Positions 44,139 through 56,200 of a stretch of DNA of 64,000 bases are shown in pieces. The DNA comes from Tubiluchus corallicola (taxonomy: Eukaryota > Priapulida > Priapulimorpha > Priapulimorphida > Tubiluchidae). The notes under the pieces were generated by a model. It was not told the origin of the DNA, searched no databases, and saw only the letters and a program-made list of their open reading frames with translations. The position numbers were made by a program, and so were the translations under genes. Location of the stretch: contig JAQGDQ010000241.1 in NCBI GenBank assembly GCA_030141605.1, forward strand, positions 60,001 to 124,000, in the 5' to 3' direction. Every line of letters begins with the position of its first letter. The stretch's first letter is position 1.

Positions 44139-44716
44139 AATTCTTACGAACCCTGTTTGAAATAAAAAATTAAACCTAAAAAGAACAAAATGACAAAGTA
44201 ACAATAAACAATAGATATATATTAGCACATAATTGCTAAAATTATACCGTGTAGATCATTATACAATCCTGTCTTGCTTGTACTGAACTGAAATTGGGCT
44301 AAGGGTCTAAAACGGAAATTATATTTGATTGACTGTTATCATCTATTGATGCGAATCGCAGTATGCTCTGAACAACAATTGTAAATGATTGTAGGTACTG
44401 CTTGTACAGTGCTTCTATACAGTCCAGTATACATACTTTTACTTTCAAAAATTCTTTTCTCATTTACAGTTTAAACAAAGTACAAGAGAATTGCTCTGAA
44501 GTAGTTATATATATATAACAATTGGTGCATTTATGCTTATTATTTTAGAAACGTCTATTGTTTTTGTCAATTTCAATTACGTAGAATAAAAAGATACTTA
44601 TGAGGAAACCTGTAGAAGAAACTAATCTGTAAGAACTCTCTTTTTTAAATAGATGTGTATTTACTAATTTGCAATGATAATACTGAGGTTATAACCTTTT
44701 AAAAATCTTAAAAGTC

Positions 44717-44788
44717 GGGCTCGTCCGGGATTTGAACCCGGGACCTCTCGCACCCTAAGCGAGAATCATACCCCTAGACCAACGAGCC
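44717..44788 (-). tRNA. tRNA-Pro (anticodon AGG)
   Basis: The 72-base minus-strand sequence folds as a complete cloverleaf. The acceptor stem GGCTCGT pairs with ACGAGCC and the discriminator base is C. The D-arm has TGGTCTAGGGGTATGA (A-box). The anticodon stem-loop TCTCGC-TTAGGGT-GCGAGA places AGG in the loop. The T-arm GGGTTCAAATCCC is a perfect B-box. No intron and no encoded CCA, as expected for a nuclear gene. A TTTT Pol III terminator follows at 44713-44710, just past the 3' end. Confidence 0.96.
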
Positions 44789-45529
44789 AATGTCCTGCGT
44801 GTCACGGGCTTCACATAGCTTCATACTGCATACATACTGTATATAAGGAAGCAAAATCTTAAATATTTCTGTACTTGCAATGCAATATTTTCAAAACGGC
44901 GTTTTGCTTTATATGGTTAGTAAGAGGAAGTTTGTCATTCTGACAGTTGAATAGACGTCCATAATTAGAAGAAACTAACGTAAAATATGTATAAGGAATG
45001 AGTTTTTTTATACTAGCAGTAGTTTTCATTGATACATCTTTCTTCCGCTGTTTCTTTTACATCTTTTTCCTCATTTGGAAGCAAACATGCACTAATTAAT
45101 TACTAAAGGTTGCGTGCACTCTATTATAACTGTTTTGGCGTATGGAACTATACATATACCTGTGAATCATTTTCGAATTATTTTGTCTAAGTAATCAAAA
45201 AATTCTAAACATTTCAGAAAAACGTAAAAAATTCAGAAAATGGAAAACGAAATTACACTAAAATTTTACAAACTTTTTCCACATTGCAAAAAAATTTTAT
45301 GACGAGGCCTACTTGCACATGAAGCTGCATAATCACCTGTACGACTCCGGAGACCAGTATGCAAGTGCTTTGTACATGAAATTCTGTATTTTTAACAAAG
45401 TGAGATTATAACCTGAAAGATTGACTTATGAAAGCGTTACTCTTGGCATCTGCAATCTCCATAATACAGAGCGCTCCAAAAGAAAGTGCAGCTGACATAC
45501 GACACCCTGTTTTCCCATCACGTAATGAA

Positions 45530-46051
45530 TGTACAGTAAAATATATCTATACAGCGCACTACATCATTTAAAATCTCAGCACGCTGAACTGGAAAATACA
45601 TTTAAAATTCATAAGATATATTGAAGTTTAAAATACATTAAAAGTTAAAAACTAATTCATCATAAAAAGTACAGTCTGAACGAACGTGTTTTAAGATGTC
45701 GTTTAAGAGAATCTAATGAAATTGCAGAGCAACAGCAGAAACATGGAGCACAGACAGAAAATGCTTTTCACCATCGTATACAGTATTTGGAACTGGCTGA
45801 CATAAATTAATTTGTTCATTAGCGTTAAAGCGAAGTGTTCGGTCTATATTACGGCGTATCAAAAGATCTGTGAGATATGCAGGTGCCAAACAATGTAGTA
45901 TTTTGTAGGCGATGCAAAGGATTCTCAATTGAATTCGAAACTTTATCGGCAGTCAATGTAGCTCACTTAGAATAGGTGTAGCGTGATCATATTTTCTAGT
46001 TTTGGTAATAATACGAGTAACAGCATTCCGAATTAGCTGGAGTTTACGATT
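45530..46051 (-). mobile_element. L2/CR1-like LINE 3' fragment, one stop from open
   Basis: The minus strand from about 46051 reads KLQLIRNAVTRIITK, HATPILSELH, a TGA where tryptophan is expected, then LPIKFRIQLRILCIAYKILH and LAPAYLTDLL. This is the order of the reverse-transcriptase C-terminus of L2/CR1-type LINEs. The frame ends at 45713 and homology (SLKRHLKTRSFRLYF) continues in another frame. The 3' part to about 45530 is a plausible LINE tail. Confidence 0.75.
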
Positions 46052-46639
46052 TTTCATATTTAGTTACTGTGTGTAGGAAAAATTTGCATGTTGATATTTA
46101 TTTTATTTTCTGAACACCCTGTATGAATGCGCGACCATTATACCTACAAGTGCAGGCACTATTTGAGACATTTCGACATTGCATATTAACTTTTATTTGT
46201 TACCAGAATAGACCAATGATATGAAAGAAAAACGAACTGGTTAGTTGCGTGACTACCCAGGGGTTTTTACCAAGTCATTTTTACTTTCTAAGTGTGTCTG
46301 CTGGGTGTGGTTTGCTTTTTTGTCACCTTTTAAATTATGGTTTCATTGACTTTACAACGTTAATTAGACATTCAGTCGTCAAGAACTAATAATTATGACC
46401 TTCCGAAAATGAGTATGGAGAGCAAATGCTGCGGCAATGGTCTGCAAACAGCGAATAGCTTAGTCTTGCTGTTGATGGTGGTGAATGTGGTGTTGGTGTG
46501 TGTATTTTTTTATAGCGCCATTGTCGATGTCGCTGCTGATGCTGCTACTACTACTTCCATTTGCTGTTCATGACATGTTGATGTCGATATTGAAGTTGAT
46601 ATCATCATTACTTCTTTTGATGCCAGAACGTTGGGAGGT

Positions 46640-46810
46640 GGCGATGCTGACGACGACCACGATGATGATGATGACGGCAATAACGATGAGCACGACAATA
46701 ACGATAAAGACGAAGACGATGATGGTGACGTTGACAATGATGATGACGATGATCATGACGGTGAAGTTGATGATGATGACGGTGAAGTTGATGATGATGA
46801 CGGTGGTAAT
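46640..46810. repeat. GAT/GAC microsatellite
   Basis: Imperfect GATGATGACG tract with two near-identical 24-base units (GGTGAAGTTGATGATGATGAC). It makes poly-Asp and Met/Thr frames on one strand and Ile/Val on the other; none has gene-like composition. Confidence 0.9.
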
Positions 46811-47180
46811 AGTGACGATTGTCTTAATGAGATTGTCCAAACAAAACTAAATGTGATCGAATTGTTATTGTATAAATTGCATAAGTATTATTAAGCCCCT
46901 ATTCCCTATTATTTTATCACTGTGACGCTTACGTAATCTTACGAATTGAACTACATCATTTAGTCATTTTACTCTATATCCTCCAGACTATCGTCCTTGT
47001 TCAAATTCTTACATCTGCCTTTTCAAAACGATTTAAAAAGCATTCACTTTTTCCAGTTGAGCTGTGCTGTTATCTGGTGCAAAGTTCCTCCGAGTTTACA
47101 ACACAGAAAGGCGGGCGGACAAGCAGGATCACACGCATACTAGCTCGTGCTAACAACCCTCCCCCAGGGCTTTCACCGTG

Positions 47181-47238
47181 ATGGACCGACGACTATTATC
47201 ATGTGCAATAACGCTAGTGCTACTCCACACCTCTTGTG
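47181..47238 (+). CDS. L1-like exon 1: signal peptide
   Basis: ATG, Arg-Arg, then a hydrophobic leader ending TSCG; donor GGTATGT, phase 1. The GC-rich, CCCTCCCCC-containing stretch upstream (47090-47180) is a plausible 5' UTR. It is linked to the Ig exons by phase and by the lack of any other leader nearby; the intron is 7.8 kb, so transcript proof matters. Confidence 0.6.
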
Positions 47239-50200
47239 GTATGTAAGCTTCAAAGATTATCCCTCTGAAACTGAGTTTTCAAATTCCTGATATAGTAAGA
47301 ACATTAATAGCTCACAATAACCAACAAATTTTTTTATCATTTTTCTTTATTTTTATTAAAAATGGCAGTGTTTCTACTACACACTAATTATGTGTCGGGG
47401 ACAAAAATTTCTTCATACGTGATGGTGACTGCTAATGCGCATTGAAAACGCTGTTATTTTTTAGTTAAAAATGATAAAATTAACTGGTTATTGTAAGATA
47501 CTTAGCAAAAGCAATACTTTCATTATCTTTCTCGTTATCATTTTTCCAACATTCATTACAGTACAACGTATTTCATTATAATAACGCGTATTAATGTCAA
47601 AAAGTATAGTCGAGGAGACTACCACTAAGGTATAAGCCACTACCACGCAAGTGTTATGTTTTGAAATATCTAGAAAACGTTTAGTGACGCCTTATTATAA
47701 AAATAAATAACCAAAACACAGCTATTTAAAATGAGTTCCTACAGATAAGTTTTCAGATTTTAATTTGATTCAGTACGCATATTAACATAAAAGACATCAT
47801 GAACTGACAATCACAAAGTGCATTGTAACCAAGAAGCAGGGAAGAAACAGAATTTAATATTTTTGAAAGTTTCATCCATTCAAAACTTTTGAACCGTGCG
47901 ACCAACTTTTGTTTGAGACGGTATGAGTTAAATTATTTAATAAATGTATAAATCTTACTTATCGCCTAGCAGTTTTTTAGATCTTTAATCTAAATCTTAG
48001 CCAAATAGATTGAATTGAACTGGACTGAGTTTAACTGAACTGAATTGAACCGAAATGAACTGAGTTCTCTTTGAATTAAAGAGAATTGAATTGAAGTGAG
48101 TTGATTTGAACTAAACTGAATTGAATTGAAATGAAATGAATCGAACCGAATTGAATCGAATCGATTTCAATTGAGTTGAGTTAAACTGAATTGAACTAAG
48201 TTGAATTGCACTGAACTGAATTAAATTTAAGTGAACTGAATTGACTGAAATGAATCTAACTGAAGTAAAGTGAGCAAAGCATGTAAACAACACATTAAAT
48301 CACACAATGACAGCCAAGTCTATATTAACTATGAGCCTATATTATATTCATAGGGCGTACTACTAAAACCATCAAGCTACAAAATAATGTACATTGTGTA
48401 GCTTATTTATATAGTCGTTAAAACTACATCTATTTTATCACGTAATTTACTTTATAGTACTGTACTTATACGCATAAATGTTTATGTAAGTCTGAAATCA
48501 CTCAGTGGCTCTGAATAATGCTCTAAAGTAACCTACAAGCTAATTTACAGCTAAAGTGCCTACAAGCTAATTTACAGACTAAATTATAACCTTAATGTCA
48601 AATAATTTAGTAGTGCATGAAAGAGCCAGCTTCTAGGAATTACATGTTGCTCATTAGCATAGACGATCGTTTCCACAGCAACTGTCATTTTCAATGCTAT
48701 AAATGAAGCCAAAATAATTAATTAGTACAATTATGACATTACAAACCAAGTCATACAATAAATTATACCATTACACAATCACAAGAGTGAATTTCATATT
48801 GTCAGAATGATACAATTATGATACTGTTAACCAAGACATACAGTAAATTATATCATCACACAATCACAAGAATTTCACTTTGTGATTGTGTAATGGTATA
48901 ATTGATTGTATTCCTTAGTTAGTATGCCTTGGTTAGTAGTGTCATAATTGTACTAGTTAATTGTTTTGGCTTGAGCACTAGCATTGAAAATGACAGTTGC
49001 TGTCGAAACGATCGTCTGCGCTAATAAACAACACGTTACCTTAGTAGTGTTATTAAACTAAAAATAATCGTTACTTCTCGCTTTAATTGTCGAAATATTG
49101 CTATATTGTTTTAATAAAAAATAATCGTTATAAAAGAGTAAAAAACTATAAAAACATACAACTTTGTTGAAAATTGTGTAGTGAGTGATGGTAATGGCAA
49201 ATTGATATAAAGCTGGCAGGACAATAAATAACAAACAATGAACATTTTGAGCAAAAATTATTACTCTTGTGACAAAGAACAATCCCAAAATTGTCAAAGA
49301 AACTAATTTCAACTGTTATTCATTGTCTACCTGTCAGCTAGGATACCAAGTTATTTTGCTTTTTGACCCCTAAAATGGCTAATTTCCAATGTGTTTTCGT
49401 GCTGGTTTTTTCATAAGCCGACATAATGTCTGAAAACATTATCGGCGAAATCATTCACAAACGGTAATTTTACATCAAAATCGAGGGTAATTTCGTATGT
49501 GGGTAAAGAGTACCCGTGTTTATGAGGTGAAAACCATCATCAGTGTATTAGCAAAGATAACAAAATAATGGGCAACGACACTGCATGAAAACAGCAAGTT
49601 AAAATTTAAAAACTGGTTGCAAACAACAATAAAAGCAATAAAATAAAGAAAGAATCAGCCATGCGGAGACCAAAACTGATCACGTGACAGCCGAAAAATA
49701 TTTACGTATAAATTCAACAATCTCTTATGTCACGCAATATCCTACTTAGTACTTACTAAAATTTATCATCTAAATATAAAATGTTTACGAAAGAATATGA
49801 TGTGCATAATGTAATTGTAATTACACCTCATATCAGGTGTGACGCCGTGATAGAACAAAGAACTTTGAAAGAAGAGCTTAAACAACTACTCAGAGAACTA
49901 CATTCCTATACACACCAGTTGCTCTATAATAACAACTTTACAACTTTGTATATTTATTTTTTGGTCATTTCTAATGTACGCTAGTGGGCGCGATTCTAAT
50001 GTACCTATGTATCACAATTTTGTTGAACAGTTTTAGATCAATCAGATGGCACCGCATTTTCAAAATTCAAAGGCTGAAAATAAATACACTTTTATTTATA
50101 TGAGTTTATACCCGACAACCTTTGAAGATGATAATTATAACAACTCCGTGACAGCAACGAACAAAACAAAATCTTCATTGCATTGCGTGATAAAATAAAA

Positions 50201-53200
50201 GTGAAATTGATAATTAACATCTCGTCGTAAACTATCTAAAATGCAAGCGATCATTGCCAGATTGCTATCGCTCTCTGCGTGACCTTATACATATCAAACC
50301 TTCGGTTATTGTATTTGTATAGCCTATTCTATTACTACACTTACTTCTATTTACGTTGTGTAAGCACAAAGCGCTGAAAACAAAACGTCTGCGTGTTTTC
50401 TTCAGATAAAATCTGTAAAATAGCAATTGATGTGATGGATGATTTATGAGTTTATTCACACGCGAACTAGCTAATATTATTGTTTTGATTGAAAGAAGTC
50501 TTTCCAAACTGTTGACGTCCTTGTAAACTGAGCCTGTGTTACACTATTATTAAAATAATGGTCTTTCAATGATATAATTAATGTATTTATTATGAAACAT
50601 AATTTCGGATTGCTTTATCAGTGATACTTTCTCACTTAAATTTATTAGTCATTTTTGGTTCATGTCCATATTAATAACATAATATAATAATATTATTGTT
50701 ATTTATTATTCATTTAGTTTAAAACCAGTATGGCCTTAGAGGTACATGCAACTTCTGCTTTTTTTAGTTTTCACTATTGCATAACCAGATTAATTAATTA
50801 GCTATTTTGTTTATAATTAGTTAGTTTTGCCCATATAAATCTGCTGTACTAATTTTATTTGCACTTTGTGTAAATTTTCATAATTATATCTTCCATAATT
50901 GTTTGCCATCAATTTAATTTTCATTTATTTTCTTTTTATATTATTTATTTTGTTCTAATGATACCTGTTCGCCATGCAGAAATTAGTAGGTTCACTGTTT
51001 AGGGATGGCAGACTAGATGACCATTGGGTGTAGTTTATTGTTATGTACTATTCTGTGATTATTATTTTGAAGGCAGATAAATTATTCTTATTCCCTTATT
51101 CTTATTCTTATTCTTATTCTTATTCTTATTAAGTTATCATCAGCCGTAGATGGCGTAAAGAATTAGCACATATTCTACAGGTGAGTTTACGAGCTGCAAA
51201 GTTGCTAAGAAAGTTTAAAACAAGAAGAAAAATCACAGTGGTCTCTAAGCACAAACTAATCGAAACAGCTTCTAATTATTTAGCTCCCGAAAGAGTGGCT
51301 TTCCGGGACCTGTTTTTGGGTTTTCGGGCTTTGCGATTTCTGGAGATTTTTGGGTTTTGGGGACTGTAACCCTTGTAGATTAGATTACCAAAGCTACATA
51401 AGCTGCAATAGCATTCCAAAAGGAGGAACAGATTTGGGTGACAGCACATCGGTAAATGGCAGGTATTCTGAGCTAGACAAACTGAATTACGGTATACCTT
51501 GTGCACTTACCCCGCAAAAGATAATGTCATTTCTTAAAACTAATACAACCATAACACTTTGGTTTGGTGTCTAAACATAATTGTATTGAAGATGTAGCAT
51601 GACAAACTAGGTTTGAAACAGACAGTTTTACAACTGATATATGTTCTCTCCTAGTGGGAGCGAAACAGATGCAGAACAATGGTCACCACAATGTACAGCA
51701 ATCGTTGCAATAATTATGAACACTACTACGTAACAAGAGTGACATAATTAATACTATTTAAAGCGCTTAGTGTTTGAATTAAAAGACTGCACTAATACAA
51801 AAATTTGAGTGTTCACAGGATTATCTTGGGTATGGCTCCCATGCAGGAACAGCAAGTTCATTTGATGCACGGCTGTAAACATTGATGTTAAAAGCTGACA
51901 AGAGAGTGCAGAGATTTGTGAACAAATCATGTCTGGTCTGGTGGTACAGAACATAACACATACCATGCTATACCATAAAACTTTCATGGCGTCCATTCCC
52001 TTGAATGCCCTACCATTACTGTTGCACTTCGAACTTTTGTTATCCGGCGTTTTACCTATATAGTATTCCTGTACGAGTCCTTTTCCACCCTACTAAACAC
52101 AGTCAACACTGACTAGCCTTGGATAACGGTCTGGGTGTATTATTTAGCCGTTACCGTAATCATGTTCCATCAAATTGCATAAAGGGGTTATTGTTACACA
52201 GCTGTATATTGTTTGCGTATTCGCAATGAGTCACTTCACGTGCATAAAATACATGGATTAAGTATGAAAGTGAAAAAATGGCGCAATAGCCTACGCTATT
52301 AACAGTTCTGAAACAGGATTGCCTATTCTAGTAGCTTGAAGCGGTCTTTTACTGGGCGGAGTTCAACAAACATTTGTTGGCTGTACAACCTAGCTTGTGC
52401 ACGTTGGGTTTTAATTACACTTAGCGTTCCGAGGACCTTTGCAAGCTAAAATAATCCAATTCAAATTCACACCTGTTGAGGATTTTATTACGTAAATCGA
52501 CATAAAATAATTGTTTCATAAGGTACATAAAATATTTATTATCATTTTATTTCCATACATTACGTGAAATATATGTAAAACTAGTCCGTAATTGAGTTAG
52601 TCGCTTATTGAGTTTTTTGCCAAACTGCCTAGGTATATTTAATAGAACATCCTGTTACGGAATTAAAAACTGATGAAATATATTTGCACGAAGAATAGGG
52701 AGAAGGAGAACAGCATCACGGCGAAACAAACCTTACTCTGGAGTTACTTTGTAAGCCGACAACGCAGTTATAGTTTTTTAAATGTATACTTACAATTTTA
52801 TAACTCATTATAGTTTACTGACATTATAAAACAATGTACAACATGTACATGGGGAGACACATTATACAAAAGACCCTGCAAGCACTTGGTCACATTCGTC
52901 ACATTGAAACAGTAAAAACACTAAAGGTTAAACAATTTACAATTACCTTAATAAACAAGGTTAAAAACTATGTATAGGACAAACGGCAGTCAATGGCCCA
53001 TGCTATTTCACTTGGAATTACAATCTTCAGAATGGAAACGGATAGAATTGGCAGATATATTAGCGTCAATGCCCTTACAATTGTTGTATTGAATAGTTTC
53101 AAGTGACATGTACTCATATGAAAAAAACCTGATGCATAATTACCATCGGTAAGAAAACGTCTTTAATCCCGGTTTAGTTCATCTCTCCATGGGGTTATGG

Positions 53201-56200
53201 GAAAGCCTTTACCAAATGTCCAGTGCGCACTAGCTATAAGTACCTCTTTTTTCTAAAAACGTTTTGTTGAGCCAGAGGCTTTCCGCTGGGTGCTTTTAAG
53301 TCTTAGGTTGGGTGTTAATCGCATGTTTCAAATCGTGGGCTGCATCTATGGAGACTTGTCAAATGTCAAAATCTGGTATTTTTTTGTTAAATTCAATGCA
53401 CTTTCTGTAGAGTCACTGACAAAATACGTTTTACGACCAAACAATGAATAATAATTTCATTTAAGATAAGTTGCTAGCTAATGTTTCACTTTTCAACTTC
53501 TGTACTTCAAGTACAGAAGACAAGTCGAAATCGGCAGAGCTGAGTTATTAGACTTGGCCTCCAAATGACTGGCATAAAAATGTGTTCAAATTCAAATTTG
53601 ATTACATTCGTTTCAATTTGGTGTGTCACAGACGTCGAAAATTCATTACTATCGTGTTCCTGTGACATTTATTTGAAAACTCAAAACGATATCATGCATG
53701 CAAGAAACATATTAGCAAAGTCAGTCATAAGATCCTAATCTGGGTTAGCCTTGGGATTGTGTGTGCAAAAAACCTGTGAAAATATTTGTTTACTTAACGG
53801 CTAAAATCATATTACCCATCGTTACTCTGCCTAAGGTACAAAGAATTCCAAGTTATTATTCTATTCTAAGACAACTACAAGAAGTCACAGGTGGCTGGTG
53901 GAACATACAGCTTTTTGTGAATTTGTAACTTTCCAGTCGCTGAAAAAGAGAAAACTGGAGGGAAATCATTGAAATTGTGCGCTATTTACAAAGAATTAAA
54001 CACTTAAGAGAAGCCCCACATATAAGGCCAATATATGGACATTTCAATGCACAATTTCAATGTAAATTTCACGTTACATGTATAGTGTTATTTTCAGCGG
54101 CCAGTTCATTTTGAAATTTGATAACAGTATTGTTTATTTTTGGAACACTAATTGTCATTTACATTTGGAGCAAAGTACTTACAATTGTCATCTACGAGGA
54201 GCATAGTATCTGTTAGCCATCTTTTTCATAAACTAAAATTACCGAAAATAAAAATGGTTATCAGTGATACCGAGTTCTCTGAGTAAAATCTTTGTTCTAA
54301 AAAGTCGCGAATATGTCATTTAACAATTAATCTGTAGGAAACAGAATTAGAAACTATTAAAAGGATTTTAAATCTATAATTGTTTTGGATAATTAGAAAA
54401 ATTTTTATATTGCCAAAAAATCACTCCTTGATTTGAACGATGAAGGAACGATAGGTCAAGATGGAGGGTACGGATTGTCAGCCCAGCTCAGCTATGCATT
54501 GGTTGACTGAATGTTTAGGTTTCCTGGACCGATAATCAAAACGTCCCACGTTCAATAATCAATTCTCAAACTGGTGACCCAGATTTTCCGGCCGTATGAA
54601 GCCCGTCAAACAGTAATGATTATTTGAAAATCACGAAATTTATTTTTAATCATCCACATCATCATCATACAACCATTACATCTATTGCAGACATCGCGCA
54701 GGCAGAATTAAAAAATGAAAGAAATCTACCCTCGAGACACGTAAACACAGCAATTAATCTAGCAAAAAAACTAGATACTGCTATGTTAGTGATTTGTCAG
54801 CACTACTTCTGAAACAAATTATAAAATATATTCGTTTGTTATTTAGAGAAACTGATATCTGTTTAGTAGTAATGGTATGCCTTTGTTATAATATTGATGT
54901 TATTTTTTTATTGGTGCAATACTTGAACATCTGCGCAAATTCTTGATTTTTCTCTAATTAAATGAATGTATCATGAACTCGACATGTTTTCTTTGTAGTG
55001 GTAGGAGAAGCACCTAAACCGCCAATGTTTACCAAACTACCACCCAGAGAGGTAGTTTTCACACCAGGAACAAATATGACTCTCTCTTGTCGAGCAGCAG
55101 GAGAGCCAAAGCCAAGGTCAGTACTGATTTCTTCATCCTTAGAATCCTATACAACTTTTTTTTCAATTTAGCATATACAATAACTTTTATAACTCAAGGA
55201 AACAGCTAATTTCGTGTTGAATAGGATATGCAAGAACGAATGCTTCTTAGAAAACTAGAACGCCTTATAAGGAGCAACTGAAAAGACAGTGGACACTTGG
55301 ATTTGAAGCAACGCCACGTATTGCCAGATATCTTACTTTCCTGTATGACATCCAACAGTACTGTTCGTGCATAACATTTCTATTTTATCACTCTATTTCA
55401 TACAGTAATAAATGGTAACAATCCATGTCAAAATCGTATCACATCATCTTACTCTCATATCTTACGTATCATATCTTACCTTCCTGTATGACATCCCACA
55501 GTACTGTTCGTGCATAACATTTCTATTTTATCACTCTATTTCATACAGTAATAAATGGTAACAATCCATGTCAAAATCGTATCACATCATCTTACTCTCA
55601 TATCTTACGTATCATATCTTACCTTCCTGTATGACATCCCACAGTACTGTTCGTGCATAACATTTCTATTTTATCACTCTATTTCATACAGTAATAAATG
55701 GTAACAATCCATGTCAAAATCGTATCACATCATCTTACTCTCATATCTTACGTATCATATCTTACCTTCCTGTATGACATCCCACAGTACTGTTTGTGCA
55801 TAACATTTCTATTTTTATCACTCTATTTCATACAGCAATAAATGGTAACAATCCATGTCAAATCGTATCACACCACACCATATTACACAACCCTACGTCA
55901 TGCTACACCATACAACATCAGAACATATGCCAAACCTTACCAGATAACATAGCCTGACACGTGCACACAAGCCTACCGTACATTATCACACCATGCTATG
56001 CAGGTATACATATGTTCCGCATTTATTCCATGCAGCCTATATATATATAAAACCTAGAACCTATATACATACATATCGTACCATATCCTTTATCGTATCA
56101 TGGTACCGTACTGTAACGAATCACTACAGCACTTGTAGCAATGCCCAAATTATGAAAAGTTTACTCACCCGAACCTCCAATCTGCTTACTTTCCATCAAG

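Larger units (their letters stand above)
34333..47180. other. Repeat-rich intergenic region
   Basis: No protein gene is supported except a weak 56-codon frame at 42153. It holds TA microsatellites, MITE-like foldbacks, a tRNA-derived SINE, a 2.3-kb inverted-repeat structure, a LINE remnant and one intact tRNA gene. About 41400-44700 is mostly plain AT-rich DNA with no further supported feature. Confidence 0.55.
47239..54998. other. First intron of the L1-like gene
   Basis: About 7.8 kb without a supported exon. It holds the GAATT-type repeat at 48000-48265, a palindromic MITE at 48641-49038 and a TTCTTA-tailed element ending near 51130. Remaining frames are short and lack gene-like composition. 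Confidence 0.5.

Noticed and set aside
46631-46894. Asp-rich open frame
   Set aside because: It is the translation of a GAT/GAC microsatellite, with long frames on both strands of the same tract; no gene-like signal outside the repeat.
48111-48293. Minus-strand frame rich in Phe-Asn-Ser
   Set aside because: Purely derived from the GAATT/GAACT repeat.
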